64,000 nucleotides of DNA from Jeotgalibacillus proteolyticus (GTDB taxonomy: Bacteria; Bacillota; Bacilli; Bacillales; Jeotgalibacillaceae), in assembly GCF_002926065.1 (NCBI RefSeq), contig NZ_PREZ01000004.1, positions 310,001-374,000 on the forward strand. The letters run 5' to 3'. The notes under the pieces were generated by a model, which did no database searches, was not told where the DNA came from, and was given only the letters and a program-made list of their open reading frames with translations. Of the stretch, positions 25,947-35,785 are shown piece by piece. How positions within the stretch are numbered: the stretch's first letter is position 1; every line of letters starts with the position of its first letter. Position numbers and translations under genes: made by a program.

Positions 25947-28592
25947 TTAATAATCAAATACCTTATTGATTACCCGTCGAGTGGCTGCCCCATCCTCAAG
26001 ACTGGAAAATACCTCATGAAATTTTTCATATTGTTTTTTATAGCTTTCCAGTGCTGCTGGATTTGAAATATAATAAATAACCTCGTCTAAATTAGTACAT
26101 AACGGACCTGGGCCCTCTTGTTCCAGTTCCAGATACATACCTCTTCTGCTCTGGTATTGTTCCAGGTCATAGCAATAGAGGATGATAGGACGTTGTAATA
26201 TCGCAAAATCAAACATAACAGATGAGTAATCAGTTATGAGTATGTCAGATATTTTATAAAGATCCTGAATATCCTCATGTTCTGAAAGATTAATGACATT
26301 TTTCGGCAGGTCTGTCTGTGAAATTTTAGAAGACAACAAGTAATGCAGCCTTAACAAAATGACCGTTTCCTCATTTATCTTCTGACTTAACACATGAATA
26401 TCAGATATCGCCTTCTGATATGAATTTTCATCCCAATCTCTAAAAGTAGGCGCAAACAGAATAAGCTTTTTATCAACTGGGATATCAAACCTTTTTTTCA
26501 TTTCAATTGAATAGTTTTCATCTGTATTCAGCAATAAGTCATTTCGCGGATAACCTGTTTCCAGTATTTCTCCATGATATCTAAAGGCTCTTCTGAATAT
26601 TTTAGTACTATAAGCATTAGGAGAAACAAAATAATCCCACGCATCTGTCTGCCGTTTTAACTTGGCTATCTCGTTTCGATCGGGTCTTTTCTTTTGATCA
26701 AAGCCCATTTTCTTCAAAGGTGTTCCATGCCAAGTTTGAAGGTAAACCTGATCTTTTCTTTTTGGAGCAAGGTGAGCCAGTCCCTGATTATCAACCCAGA
26801 ATTTTGATCGTACTAAATAATAGAAATGCTTCATTGAATTTCTTTTAACCTTTATTGCAGGCCCTGGAATATCAACCTGATCAGGGTTTTCAAGACTCCA
26901 GATATATTTATAGTTTCTCCCTGATTTAACTAACTCTTCATAGATCGCTCTTGGACTATCACTGTATTGTTTTCCCATATGGCTTTCGAAAAGAATCCAA
27001 TTCGATTTTAGAGGCAGCTTTGAATACAATTGACTGATTTTCTCTTTATCGAATAAATTTTGAGATTTTTTTTGTTTCTTTCTTTTAAGGATAAACAACT
27101 TCACTTTATCCTTCGTTTTCTTAGGGAGAACTTTAAGGCCAAAAGTATTTTTATGATTTACAAACAATCTAAGTTTAAATCTTGAATTCTCGACTTCCTC
27201 GTTTGCAAAATTCTCAAGCTGCTGCTTCTTTATTACATTCCGGTGTATATTTCCCTGATGGTGCATATGGAGAGACAAATAGTAATTTCCTGCTTCCATA
27301 TTTAACAATAAAAGCTTGACCGTCTGTTTATTTTTACTTCTAAGTGCATGTCCCGTCTGTCTATTTTTAAGTAACCACTCAAAGTGCACTTCCTGAGGAT
27401 TGATCCCAGGGACAGATAGGTACGGAGTAAACGAAAGCATATTTGAATCGATTCGTATATCCGTTAATTCAGCCTCTATATTTAAAGAGGAAATAGAAAG
27501 AAACTTATTTGAATTTGGCTTGCTTACGGAAGCCTCAAAATAATATTCTCCGCCCTCAAATTTAATTCTGAACTGATTGGTTTCCTCTCCGTTAAGGTAA
27601 GAAATATAATCCTGAAAAGCTTCTCTATCATCGATATATAATAGATAATAAATAATTCGCTCTCGTTCAGGGAGATTGATAAACGCATACTCATCCATTA
27701 CCTCGTGAAGGTATTCATGAATTAATTGATGGAACTGCTCTTTATACTCCTCATCAAACTCATCATAATCGTTTACATACAACTTTAAATCATGACGAAG
27801 AAATTTGTTGTTTTTATGGTTTTGGTATCTTCCATCACCTTTGCCTCTTAAAAATTCATCGAACATCCGGTGGGCGACAATTCTGTTTCTAAAATTATCG
27901 AATTCAAATCTTCTGTTGGTAATGGATTTGTCTTCTGCATTCTCCACTACTCTCCAATAGTAAATAGGTTCAGGAATAAAACTGATCGCATCTGCTAAGA
28001 AATAAGCTTTTCCTGTAAAAACGATATCTTCGTAATGAATGCCTTCAGGAAATCTAAGGTTATTTTTATCCAGGAATGATCTTTGATAAATTTTATTTAC
28101 AGATAAACTATCATAAAACAAAGTGCTGAATTCACGAATATTCGTATTAATAATCTCTTTTGAATAAATTTGCTTATGATACCAAATTTCATAATTGTTC
28201 GTTCTGATTACCTGCCCCCCAACAAAATCAGAACCTGTCCGTTCGATTGCCTCCACCATTTTTTCACAAGCATCTACCGTATACCAATCGTCCCCATCTA
28301 AAAACATTACGTACTCGCCAGTAGAGTTTTCGATCCCGGTATTACGGGGCACGCTGCAGCCTCCGCTATTTTCTTGTAAATGGATAGCTTTAAAATTCGG
28401 CTTATCCTTAACATACTCATCAATGAGTTCTTTTGTATTATCTGTAGAGAAATCATTAACCACTACTACTTCAATATCCTTCAGCGTCTGGTGATATAAG
28501 GATTCCAAAGCTTCATCAATGTACAGCTCATTATTGTAAGCTATTACTACGACAGATAATTTAGGGCGTTGATTATTGGTTAATTGTGTCAT
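25947..28592 (-). CDS. Bifunctional GT2 glycosyltransferase / CDP-glycerol glycerophosphotransferase
   Basis: About 881 aa. ATG at 28592 has TGGAGG 8 nt upstream; the frame extends 11 codons further but without a site. N-terminal GT2 domain (~10-330): LSVVVIAYNNELYIDEAL, NDFSTDNT, MFLDGDDW (DXD). A central beta-rich part (~350-510) links to a TagF/TarF-type domain (~540-880) with WILFESHMGKQYSDSPRAIY, QTWHGTPLKKMG, GYPRNDLLL, LLRLHYLL and ITDYSSVMFDFA. One chain would therefore add a sugar and glycerol phosphate (or another polyol phosphate) alternately, giving a repeat with sugar in the backbone. Start overlaps the GT4 stop by 20 bases. Confidence 0.88.
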   Translation of the reverse strand: MTQLTNNQRPKLSVVVIAYNNELYIDEALESLYHQTLKDIEVVVVNDFSTDNTKELIDEYVKDKPNFKAIHLQENSGGCSVPRNTGIENSTGEYVMFLDGDDWYTVDACEKMVEAIERTGSDFVGGQVIRTNNYEIWYHKQIYSKEIINTNIREFSTLFYDSLSVNKIYQRSFLDKNNLRFPEGIHYEDIVFTGKAYFLADAISFIPEPIYYWRVVENAEDKSITNRRFEFDNFRNRIVAHRMFDEFLRGKGDGRYQNHKNNKFLRHDLKLYVNDYDEFDEEYKEQFHQLIHEYLHEVMDEYAFINLPERERIIYYLLYIDDREAFQDYISYLNGEETNQFRIKFEGGEYYFEASVSKPNSNKFLSISSLNIEAELTDIRIDSNMLSFTPYLSVPGINPQEVHFEWLLKNRQTGHALRSKNKQTVKLLLLNMEAGNYYLSLHMHHQGNIHRNVIKKQQLENFANEEVENSRFKLRLFVNHKNTFGLKVLPKKTKDKVKLFILKRKKQKKSQNLFDKEKISQLYSKLPLKSNWILFESHMGKQYSDSPRAIYEELVKSGRNYKYIWSLENPDQVDIPGPAIKVKRNSMKHFYYLVRSKFWVDNQGLAHLAPKRKDQVYLQTWHGTPLKKMGFDQKKRPDRNEIAKLKRQTDAWDYFVSPNAYSTKIFRRAFRYHGEILETGYPRNDLLLNTDENYSIEMKKRFDIPVDKKLILFAPTFRDWDENSYQKAISDIHVLSQKINEETVILLRLHYLLSSKISQTDLPKNVINLSEHEDIQDLYKISDILITDYSSVMFDFAILQRPIILYCYDLEQYQSRRGMYLELEQEGPGPLCTNLDEVIYYISNPAALESYKKQYEKFHEVFSSLEDGAATRRVINKVFDY

Positions 28593-29757
28593 TTTTATAG
28601 CCTCCAACTTCTTCAAACAGTTCATACCATTGTTTTTTAATTACAGAACGGTCAAATTTCAAACTGCTTTGAAATGCCTCTTTACTAAATTGATTAAAGA
28701 CATCCGGGTTTTGTATCAATCTAAGAATATGGCGGGAAATTAAATGAGCATCATCAACCGGTGTAATATATCCGGTCTTGTAATCAATAATGATTTCCCT
28801 TATACCCGGTGCACAATCTGTAGAAATACAAGGAAGTCCGCATGAGTGAGCCTCAATAAGCGACATAGGCAAACCTTCAGCCTTTGATGTTAAGACAAAA
28901 ATACTGGATTTTTTTAATGATTCCTCAATATTGTTTGTTTGTCCTTTTAAAAATACATGATCTTCTAATTCAAGAATCTTTATTAAATTCTCCAGCGATT
29001 CCCGCTCAGGACCGTCTCCGTAGATATGGAGCTTCCACTCCCCTAATTCTTCTTTTATAAGAGAGATGGCTTCAATAAGAACGTCAAAGCCTTTGCCTTC
29101 GACCAATCTTCCTGAGGAAACTAACACTTTATTACTAAACAATTTCTCTGGATCTACCTGGTCTCTAAATGGAGTAGGGTTGTAAATCATCCCTGTATTT
29201 TGAAAACCTTCGTTTTGGAAGGATTCTTCGTCTTTTTGAGTGAGCAAGAGAAATTTTGAAACCTGGCGATAATATTTTAGGATGTTTTTATAGCGTTTAG
29301 TAAATCTTCCTGCTGCATAGCTTTCATGACTTTGCCCGATAATATGGATATTTTTTTTATATAACACTTCTTCAAGCCACTGCATTCCCCAAACCTGGAC
29401 GACAATAACAAATACATCACTGTCACCAAATTGCTCAAAGTATTTCTTTACATCCTTACGACGCTTTTCCAGTTGTTTTCTTCTGATAACTTCTTTCATT
29501 ACCGTATTTAACCGGAAAGCTTTTAAATTTGAAGAAAGCTCCTTAGGGAGTCCCGCACGATAGTTATCCTCGTGCAGGACCGTTACAGGTATTTCATTAG
29601 TAAAGTAACTGTCTTCATCCTTACTTTCGTTTATACTTAAGATAGAAACCTCATGGCCGTCTTTAATAAATTCTTCTGATAAAATTGCTGCAACACGCTG
29701 TGCACCGCCATGCCCATTATATTCATTTAAAACAAATACAACCTTTTTATTTTCCAT
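28573..29757 (-). CDS. GT4 family glycosyltransferase
   Basis: 394 aa, GT-B fold, cytoplasmic. N-terminal VFVLNEYNGHGGAQRVAAIL binds acceptor; C-terminal half has SSGRLVEGKGFDVLIEAI, YGDGPERE and the E-x7-E motif in EGLPMSLIEAHSCGLP typical of retaining GT4 enzymes using nucleotide sugars. First gene after the tagH terminator, hence head of a separate transcription unit (GT4, GT2-TagF, GT2). Probably adds a side or backbone sugar to the teichoic acid. Confidence 0.88.
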   Translation of the reverse strand: MENKKVVFVLNEYNGHGGAQRVAAILSEEFIKDGHEVSILSINESKDEDSYFTNEIPVTVLHEDNYRAGLPKELSSNLKAFRLNTVMKEVIRRKQLEKRRKDVKKYFEQFGDSDVFVIVVQVWGMQWLEEVLYKKNIHIIGQSHESYAAGRFTKRYKNILKYYRQVSKFLLLTQKDEESFQNEGFQNTGMIYNPTPFRDQVDPEKLFSNKVLVSSGRLVEGKGFDVLIEAISLIKEELGEWKLHIYGDGPERESLENLIKILELEDHVFLKGQTNNIEESLKKSSIFVLTSKAEGLPMSLIEAHSCGLPCISTDCAPGIREIIIDYKTGYITPVDDAHLISRHILRLIQNPDVFNQFSKEAFQSSLKFDRSVIKKQWYELFEEVGGYKNDTINQ

Positions 29758-29786
29758 TATTTTACCCCTTAAATTAGCTTTCCTAT

Positions 29787-29813
29787 TAAAAAAGCCGGCA
29801 AACTAAACCGGCT
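29787..29813 (-). terminator. Terminator between tagH and the GT4 gene
   Basis: Minus strand: stem AGCCGG / CCGGCT with a 9-nt loop, then six T residues. It divides the teichoic acid locus into a core unit and a distal glycosyltransferase unit. Confidence 0.85.
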
Positions 29814-29839
29814 AATTTTTCCCTATATAAAAGCCATTT

Positions 29840-31483
29840 TTATTTCTTTTTCAACTCAATAGTTAAATACTTGCTTACTGTTTTCACTTCAGCCGTTTTA
29901 TGTCCAATCTCTCTTAGGGCGGTATCGTAGTTTTGGAATAGAGACGCCCATGCAGAAGCATAAATCTCTGCCCCTGAAAGATGCTCAAAGTGGAAGTAAG
30001 CCTCTAGTTCACCCTCGCCCAGATCATCTAAACATACCTTACAGCTGAAATGTGAATAATCATAATTTTTCTTCTCAGGATTTAATGAGCTATTATCAGT
30101 AATTTCTTTCGTATAGAGCATAGTAGCTTTAAAGGATTTGGACTCATATGTCTCCTTATTTTTTAAAATCAGGTTTAAAGAGACATCTGACTCTTTAGTT
30201 GTTTCTAGTTCCTTTACGTAAGCTACGCCTTCAAGGCATAAATAATTTTCTTCATACCAGATTTTATTTACTTGTTCATTTAACTTTTTATGGTTTTCAA
30301 CTTTAATTGAAAGCTGATCATTGAGAGTAATTATTTCAGTACGGAATTTTGGTAATGAAGAATCCAGCTGGACAGCACTAAATTCTTTTCCTGCTGATAA
30401 TGGAACCTCTGCCCAATTTCCATCTTGGGAAAGTTGGATATAAAAACTATAGTTATCAGGTAAAAGAAATTGAGAATACTCTTCCAGCTGCACTGAAGCT
30501 GTAAATCCGGCAGTTGAAAGCCTCTCTTTTGGAATTTCAGAATCCTCACCATTATACCTGTTTCTTTCAATCGGTATTGTTACATGCTGCCTGGTACGAT
30601 TATTAATCAGCTTAATTCTATAGGATCCTTCAGAAGAATTAGTACTGTTTTCATATAATTTTCCACTAATCCTGATTTTACTGTTATATTGCCCTTCTGT
30701 TTTCACTTCTTCTACCATATTTATTAATGTTTTTTCTGCTTTTATGGACTCAATACTTCTTTTCCCGCTCATAAACAACTGATAGTCTCTGCAAACCTCT
30801 TTTGATTCGCCGTACATAACAAGCTGGCCTTTATGGATCCAGGCAGCTTTTGAACAGAAGGATTCAACAGCATTTTTATCATGACTGACAAAAATGATGG
30901 TCTTACCCTTCTCTTTAAATTCATTCATCTTTTTCATGCATTTTTCCCTGAAGATTGAATCTCCCACTGCTAAAGCTTCGTCTACGATTAAAATATCAGG
31001 ATTAACATTCACTGATATTGCAAAACCCAGCTTCGCCCGCATACCGGATGAATAGTTCTTAACAGGCTGATGAATGAATTCTTCAAGCTCGGAGAAATCG
31101 ATGATATCATCAAGCTTTTCCTGCATCTCTTCTCTTGAATACCCAAGAAGTGTACCTTTCATGAAAATATTGTCGTATCCGCTTAACTCAGCGTCAATAC
31201 CTGAGCTTACATCTAAAAACACAAGACTGCCCCGGACATCAACGTTTCCGTTAGAGGGTTCAGCAATACCTGTAATAATCTTCAGCAACGTTGATTTACC
31301 TGATCCATTTTTCCCTAAAACGCCAATAGACTCTCCTTTTGGAAAGTCTAATGAAATATTATTTAACGCTAAGAACTCATTATGAAGTTTCTTTTTCGAT
31401 ATAACCTCTTTAATGGGTCCCCATTTATCAGTATAGAGCTTGTATTTTTTTGATAAGCTTTTTACGCTGACTGCATATTCCAT
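29840..31483 (-). CDS. tagH: TagH teichoic acid export ABC transporter, ATPase subunit
   Basis: 547 aa. ATPase domain ~1-245: Walker A GKNGSGKST, signature YSSGMRAKL, Walker B ILIVDEAL, switch His in VSHD. The N-terminal block preceding Walker A and the VFLDVSSGIDAELSGYDNI segment are typical of the polysaccharide/teichoic acid subclass. A C-terminal extension of about 300 residues has no membrane helix and looks beta-rich; TagH of B. subtilis also has an extension, though with a membrane-spanning region. Works with TagG, encoded 30 bases upstream, to export the lipid-linked polymer. Here the extension could recognise polymer decoration (inference). Confidence 0.92.
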   Translation of the reverse strand: MEYAVSVKSLSKKYKLYTDKWGPIKEVISKKKLHNEFLALNNISLDFPKGESIGVLGKNGSGKSTLLKIITGIAEPSNGNVDVRGSLVFLDVSSGIDAELSGYDNIFMKGTLLGYSREEMQEKLDDIIDFSELEEFIHQPVKNYSSGMRAKLGFAISVNVNPDILIVDEALAVGDSIFREKCMKKMNEFKEKGKTIIFVSHDKNAVESFCSKAAWIHKGQLVMYGESKEVCRDYQLFMSGKRSIESIKAEKTLINMVEEVKTEGQYNSKIRISGKLYENSTNSSEGSYRIKLINNRTRQHVTIPIERNRYNGEDSEIPKERLSTAGFTASVQLEEYSQFLLPDNYSFYIQLSQDGNWAEVPLSAGKEFSAVQLDSSLPKFRTEIITLNDQLSIKVENHKKLNEQVNKIWYEENYLCLEGVAYVKELETTKESDVSLNLILKNKETYESKSFKATMLYTKEITDNSSLNPEKKNYDYSHFSCKVCLDDLGEGELEAYFHFEHLSGAEIYASAWASLFQNYDTALREIGHKTAEVKTVSKYLTIELKKK

Positions 31484-31513
31484 CCTAAATCAGCCTTTCA
31501 CATAAAATCCCTT

Positions 31514-32332
31514 TTATAATAAATCCAAAAATATTGGTTTCATACGTTTGTATAAATAATTCCCTAAAATCAACAAGAAAAAAACTAATCCCCAAAAGTA
31601 AAGAGTGTAGACTGGCTGTTCCCAAAATCCTACCTGATAAAAAACAGAATCTCTATACCCTTGTACAATGTAGTGGAACGGATTTAATTTAACAATATAT
31701 TCGATAAACCATAATTGTTCAAGACCCTTTAAATTCTCTATAGACCAGAAAATCGGAGTCATCCAAAAAAGGAAAACTAAAATAGTATCCAGGAAACGGC
31801 CAAAGTCTTTACTGACAGCAACAATAGGAGCAGTAACAGCCCCCAGTCCAATTAAGAGCATCAAAGCTGCAAAATCGTAATAAAGGATTTGAAGCCAATA
31901 AAATGAGATAGACTTTAACCCAATAGCTGTGATGACTAACATTACAACCAGTAAAATTAGATGGGTATAAAATGCAAACGCAATTTGCACAGCAGGTAAA
32001 ATTGATATGGGAAATGGTGTGTTCTTTATTATATTCCTCTTGCTTCTAAACGATTTCTGAGATAATTTAAACCCATCATTCAGAAGAAACCAGGCTACCA
32101 TCCCAATCGAAAGCCATGCAATAAAGGGAGCTCCGTTAACAGGCCCGCCTGCTCTTGCTCCCACACTGAAGACAAACCAGAAAACAGCTATTCGCATTAA
32201 GGGGTTTACAAGTCCCCAAAAAGCACCTAATACCGTTCCCGCATACTCTCTCTTCATTTCCTGTAAGGAGAGAGTGTGGATCATTTTTCTTCTGTTCCAC
32301 ATCTCCTTGTAAATCATAAACATTTTTTTCAC
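31514..32332 (-). CDS. tagG: TagG teichoic acid export ABC transporter, permease subunit
   Basis: 272 aa, six membrane helices, ABC-2 type. An N-terminal amphipathic segment with LQEMKREYAGTVLGAFWGLVNPLMRI is the classic coupling region of the polysaccharide permeases, followed by FWMTPIFWS and NPFHYIVQGYRD near the end. Encoded between galE and tagH on the same strand. Exports complete teichoic acid on undecaprenyl diphosphate for ligation by LCP proteins. Confidence 0.92.
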   Translation of the reverse strand: MKKMFMIYKEMWNRRKMIHTLSLQEMKREYAGTVLGAFWGLVNPLMRIAVFWFVFSVGARAGGPVNGAPFIAWLSIGMVAWFLLNDGFKLSQKSFRSKRNIIKNTPFPISILPAVQIAFAFYTHLILLVVMLVITAIGLKSISFYWLQILYYDFAALMLLIGLGAVTAPIVAVSKDFGRFLDTILVFLFWMTPIFWSIENLKGLEQLWFIEYIVKLNPFHYIVQGYRDSVFYQVGFWEQPVYTLYFWGLVFFLLILGNYLYKRMKPIFLDLL

Positions 32333-32358
32333 CTTTTTCGCTGTTAACGATAGATCAT

Positions 32359-33366
32359 TTAATAACCTTTAGGATTTTTAGACTGCCACGTCCAAGAGTC
32401 CTGGCACATTTCTAAAAGGTTCTTTTCTGCTCGCCAGCCTAATTTATTTTCCGCTTTTGTTGGGTCAGCATAACAAACACCAATATCTCCAGGTCTTCTT
32501 TCAGTAATGACATAGGGGATTTCCTGACCTGTTACATCTTTAAACGTATTGACTAGATCCAATACACTATATCCTTGACCGGTTCCTAAATTAAACGTTT
32601 CGATTCCCTCGTGATGCTGTGTATACTCCAAAGCTTTAATATGGCCTTTAACCAAATCAGTTACATGGATAAAATCTCTGACTCCTGTCCCGTCAACTGT
32701 ATCATAGTCATTGCCGAAAACAGATAGTTTTTCTAGATTTCCAATAGCAACCTGCGTAATATATGGCATGATATTATTCGGTATGCCATTAGGATTTTCC
32801 CCAATTCTACCACTTTCATGCGCACCGATAGGATTGAAATATCTCAGCAGCACAATTCTCCAGCTTGGGTCAGACACATGCAGATCCTTTAAGATATTTT
32901 CAATCATTAGTTTGGTTTGCCCGTAAGGATTCGTAGCAGATAAAGGGAAGTCCTCTTTGATCGGTACAATTTCCGGGTTTCCGTAAACAGTTGCCGAAGA
33001 ACTGAAGATGAGTTTCTTAACGTTAAATTCTTTCATCACTTCGCAGAGGTTTAACGTTCCTATGATATTGGTATAATAATACTTTAATGGGATTGAAACG
33101 GATTCCCCTACAGCTTTTAACCCAGCAAAATGCATGACCGCCTCAATAGAGTGTGCACGGAAAATATCTGTCAGTGCTTCCTTATTGCTTAAATTACATA
33201 TATAGAAAGGGAAGTCCTTTCCTGCTATTTCCTTTACTCTATTAATTGAATCAATTTTACTGTTAGATAGATTATCAACGACGATAACTTCATAATTTTC
33301 TTTTAAAAGCTCAACTACCGCATGACTTCCGATGTATCCTGCTCCGCCTGTAACAAGAATTGCCAT
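32359..33366 (-). CDS. galE: UDP-glucose 4-epimerase GalE
   Basis: 335 aa from an ATG at 33366 (AAGGAG 7 nt upstream); nine upstream codons in frame lack a site. SDR fold: NAD motif GGAGYIGSHAV at the N-terminus, FAGLKAVGES, SSSATVYG and the catalytic YGQTK, then NPIGAHESGRIGE for substrate. It interconverts UDP-Glc/UDP-Gal (or the GlcNAc/GalNAc pair), supplying nucleotide sugars to the teichoic acid glycosyltransferases of this locus. Confidence 0.95.
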   Translation of the reverse strand: MAILVTGGAGYIGSHAVVELLKENYEVIVVDNLSNSKIDSINRVKEIAGKDFPFYICNLSNKEALTDIFRAHSIEAVMHFAGLKAVGESVSIPLKYYYTNIIGTLNLCEVMKEFNVKKLIFSSSATVYGNPEIVPIKEDFPLSATNPYGQTKLMIENILKDLHVSDPSWRIVLLRYFNPIGAHESGRIGENPNGIPNNIMPYITQVAIGNLEKLSVFGNDYDTVDGTGVRDFIHVTDLVKGHIKALEYTQHHEGIETFNLGTGQGYSVLDLVNTFKDVTGQEIPYVITERRPGDIGVCYADPTKAENKLGWRAEKNLLEMCQDSWTWQSKNPKGY

Positions 33367-33411
33367 ACTACATCTCCTTCTATTTAGAAACAAATACTGA
33401 GTGTGTTTCTT

Positions 33412-34599
33412 TTATTTAAATAACTTTTCAACGACTCTTTTTGATGCATATCCATCTTCAAGTGAACAATATTGATCGAAGAAACGCTTCATTTTAACCA
33501 GGTTATCCTGAGAATCAGCAACAGTAATTTCACCAATTTCTTTTAACAGATCATCAGTGGTCTCTACAATAGGACCTGGTGCTAAGTTCTCAAAATCAAA
33601 ATAGAAGCCCCTTAATTCATCTTTATATTTTTCAAGATCATAAGCAAAAAATAAAATAGGTCTTTTAAGGTTTGCATAATCAAAGAATACTGAGGAATAG
33701 TCTGTTATTAACAGATCTGAAATCAAGTACAGCTCTCTGATATCTGCATTGTTTGATACATCATAAGCAAAACCTTTAAATTGCGAAAGGTCCAGGTATT
33801 CGGCTATCAGATAATGCATTCTTGTCAGGATGATATATTCTTCACCTAATTTTTTTTGCATTTTTTCCAGATCAAGCTTTAAAGAAAATTTGTACTTCCC
33901 GACTTCGAGATACTCATCATCTCTCCATGTAGGAGCGTAAAGGATTATTTTCTTATTTAAAGGAAGACCATACTTTGTTTTGAGAAGGTCTATTTCTTTA
34001 AGATTGTTATTTTTGTGCAAAAGATCATTTCTCGGATAGCCGGATAAAATAATTTCTTTTTTAAAAGAAAAGGCATGTTTAAAAATATCCTTAGAGTAAA
34101 GATTCGGTGCAATTAAATAATCCCATTTAGAAGATTCCTTTATAAAGTTACTCCTGTATTTCTCCGTAGTCGTACCAGGCATCTTGACATCTGTTATATC
34201 CTGCCCTAACTTTTTTAAAGGAGTACCATGCCATGTCTGCAAATAAACGGTACCTTTGGGCTTTTCTATCCACTGAGGAAGTCTGGCGTTTATAACCCAG
34301 TATTTAGCAGTTGCCATTTTGTAGATCCATTGTAAACTGAACCGCTGCAAAACGTGCAGGTTCTCACCTTTATATTTAACTGCATCCTTCTTATTCATAC
34401 TCCAATACATTTCATAATCCAGATCTTCCTGCAGCATATATTCATAGATGGCTCTTGGGTTGCAGCTATACTGTTTACCATGAAAACTTTCAAATATGAC
34501 AAGTTTTTCATTTCGTGGAAAACGGGAAAAAACTTTAAATAATATCCTGAATAGCTTTCCCACTACTTTTCTGGCAGCATTTTTCAACTTATCTTTCAT
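33412..34599 (-). CDS. TagF/TarF-like CDP-glycerol glycerophosphotransferase
   Basis: 395 aa, peripheral membrane GT-B enzyme. A basic N-terminal amphipathic helix precedes VIFESFHGKQYSCNPRAIYEY; further motifs are QTWHGTPLKKLGQD, SGYPRNDLL, LYAPTWRDDE, RMHYL and LLITDYSSVFFDYA, which contain the catalytic and CDP-glycerol-binding His/Asp/Ser residues. It lengthens or primes the poly(glycerol phosphate) chain. Shorter than B. subtilis TagF (~746 aa), closer to TarF. Overlaps tagB by 11 bases. CDP-ribitol use cannot be excluded by eye. Confidence 0.87.
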   Translation of the reverse strand: MKDKLKNAARKVVGKLFRILFKVFSRFPRNEKLVIFESFHGKQYSCNPRAIYEYMLQEDLDYEMYWSMNKKDAVKYKGENLHVLQRFSLQWIYKMATAKYWVINARLPQWIEKPKGTVYLQTWHGTPLKKLGQDITDVKMPGTTTEKYRSNFIKESSKWDYLIAPNLYSKDIFKHAFSFKKEIILSGYPRNDLLHKNNNLKEIDLLKTKYGLPLNKKIILYAPTWRDDEYLEVGKYKFSLKLDLEKMQKKLGEEYIILTRMHYLIAEYLDLSQFKGFAYDVSNNADIRELYLISDLLITDYSSVFFDYANLKRPILFFAYDLEKYKDELRGFYFDFENLAPGPIVETTDDLLKEIGEITVADSQDNLVKMKRFFDQYCSLEDGYASKRVVEKLFK

Positions 34600-35785
34600 G
34601 TTTAATCACCTGGTTTTCATCAAGCCTTTTCATTATATAATCAACAAAATCTTTTGAAGACTGGCCCTTGGAATATTTATTCCATATTTCGTTAAACTCT
34701 TTTACAGCCTGACGGTCAAATAGCTTGTCGATATTTTGTATCCTATCCACAAGTGATTCAGTATCTTTCGCGACAGGTCCCGGTACAAAGCTTTCATAGT
34801 CCATCCAGAGTCCTCTTTCAGCAGAGTACTCTACTAAATCATATGGGAAAAACACCATCGGCTTTTCCAATATACAAAACTCAAATGGGATTGAAGAGTA
34901 ATCCGTTATCAAAATATCAGTAACCTGTAAAAGCTCATTAACATCATATGGAGAATCAATGAGCTTAAAAAAGTCGCTGACTTCATCCGGCGCGATAATC
35001 GTTTGCTTTGTTACGGGATGCAGCTTTGCGATAAGATAATATTGATCCCCTAATTTTTTCTTTAGATAGGGGATATCAAGTTTATAATCATAGCTTTCTG
35101 TATCTCTGAACGTTGGAGCATAAAGAATAATTTTCTTTTTAGCAGCCATTGGATATTTTTTAAGAAAGGCGGATTTTAACTGTTCTTTTTTTTCATCCAA
35201 ATAAAACAAATCCGTTCTGGGAATCCCCGTCTTCAGAAAAATATCCTTCTTTAAGCCAAAGGCTTTTTTAAAGATAGTCCCCATCTCATCGGAACCAATC
35301 ACGATCTTATCAAATCTGTTATAAACAGAGTGAAACCGTTTAATCGAAATTTTAGTACGTGTATGGGTATTATTTGCAGGCAGTCCAAAGCTCTTTATTG
35401 CGCCTGCAGCATGCCATATCTGTATGCATTCGACCTCTTTTTTAAAGTTGGTGGCAGCAAGAAATGGAAAATAGTTATCGACAATTATTATTTTCGCAGT
35501 TGATAAATGAAAAATTTTCTTAAAGAATAATAGTTTATTGTCATTTAAAATTAACTTCACATTATTATTCTCAAATTTTTTTAATCTTCTATATGATGCC
35601 TTATTACAAATAAGAACTATAGGAAGTTCAATTTCTCTTGATAAAAGCTCACGAATAATATAATAAGCGTTTTGTCTGAAAGTTACGTACATAACTACTT
35701 TTCTTTTAATCGGGAGCACTTTGAAAATGGAAAAGAAAAATTTATATATAAATAGGTATACCGTCTTAATGACGTCGGTAATCAT
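34589..35785 (-). CDS. tagB: TagB-like CDP-glycerol:glycerophosphate primase
   Basis: 398 aa. Basic N-terminal membrane-binding helix, then the distinctive IQIWHAAGAIKSFGLP motif seen in TagB/TarB primases in place of QTWHGTP, followed by GIPRTDLFY, LYAPTFRDTE, KLHPVT and ITDYSSIPFEF. TagB adds the first glycerol phosphate to the ManNAc-GlcNAc linkage unit. ATGA overlap with tagD (4 bases). With TagD and the TagF-like enzyme it completes the core of poly(glycerol phosphate) synthesis. Confidence 0.85.
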   Translation of the reverse strand: MITDVIKTVYLFIYKFFFSIFKVLPIKRKVVMYVTFRQNAYYIIRELLSREIELPIVLICNKASYRRLKKFENNNVKLILNDNKLLFFKKIFHLSTAKIIIVDNYFPFLAATNFKKEVECIQIWHAAGAIKSFGLPANNTHTRTKISIKRFHSVYNRFDKIVIGSDEMGTIFKKAFGLKKDIFLKTGIPRTDLFYLDEKKEQLKSAFLKKYPMAAKKKIILYAPTFRDTESYDYKLDIPYLKKKLGDQYYLIAKLHPVTKQTIIAPDEVSDFFKLIDSPYDVNELLQVTDILITDYSSIPFEFCILEKPMVFFPYDLVEYSAERGLWMDYESFVPGPVAKDTESLVDRIQNIDKLFDRQAVKEFNEIWNKYSKGQSSKDFVDYIMKRLDENQVIKHER

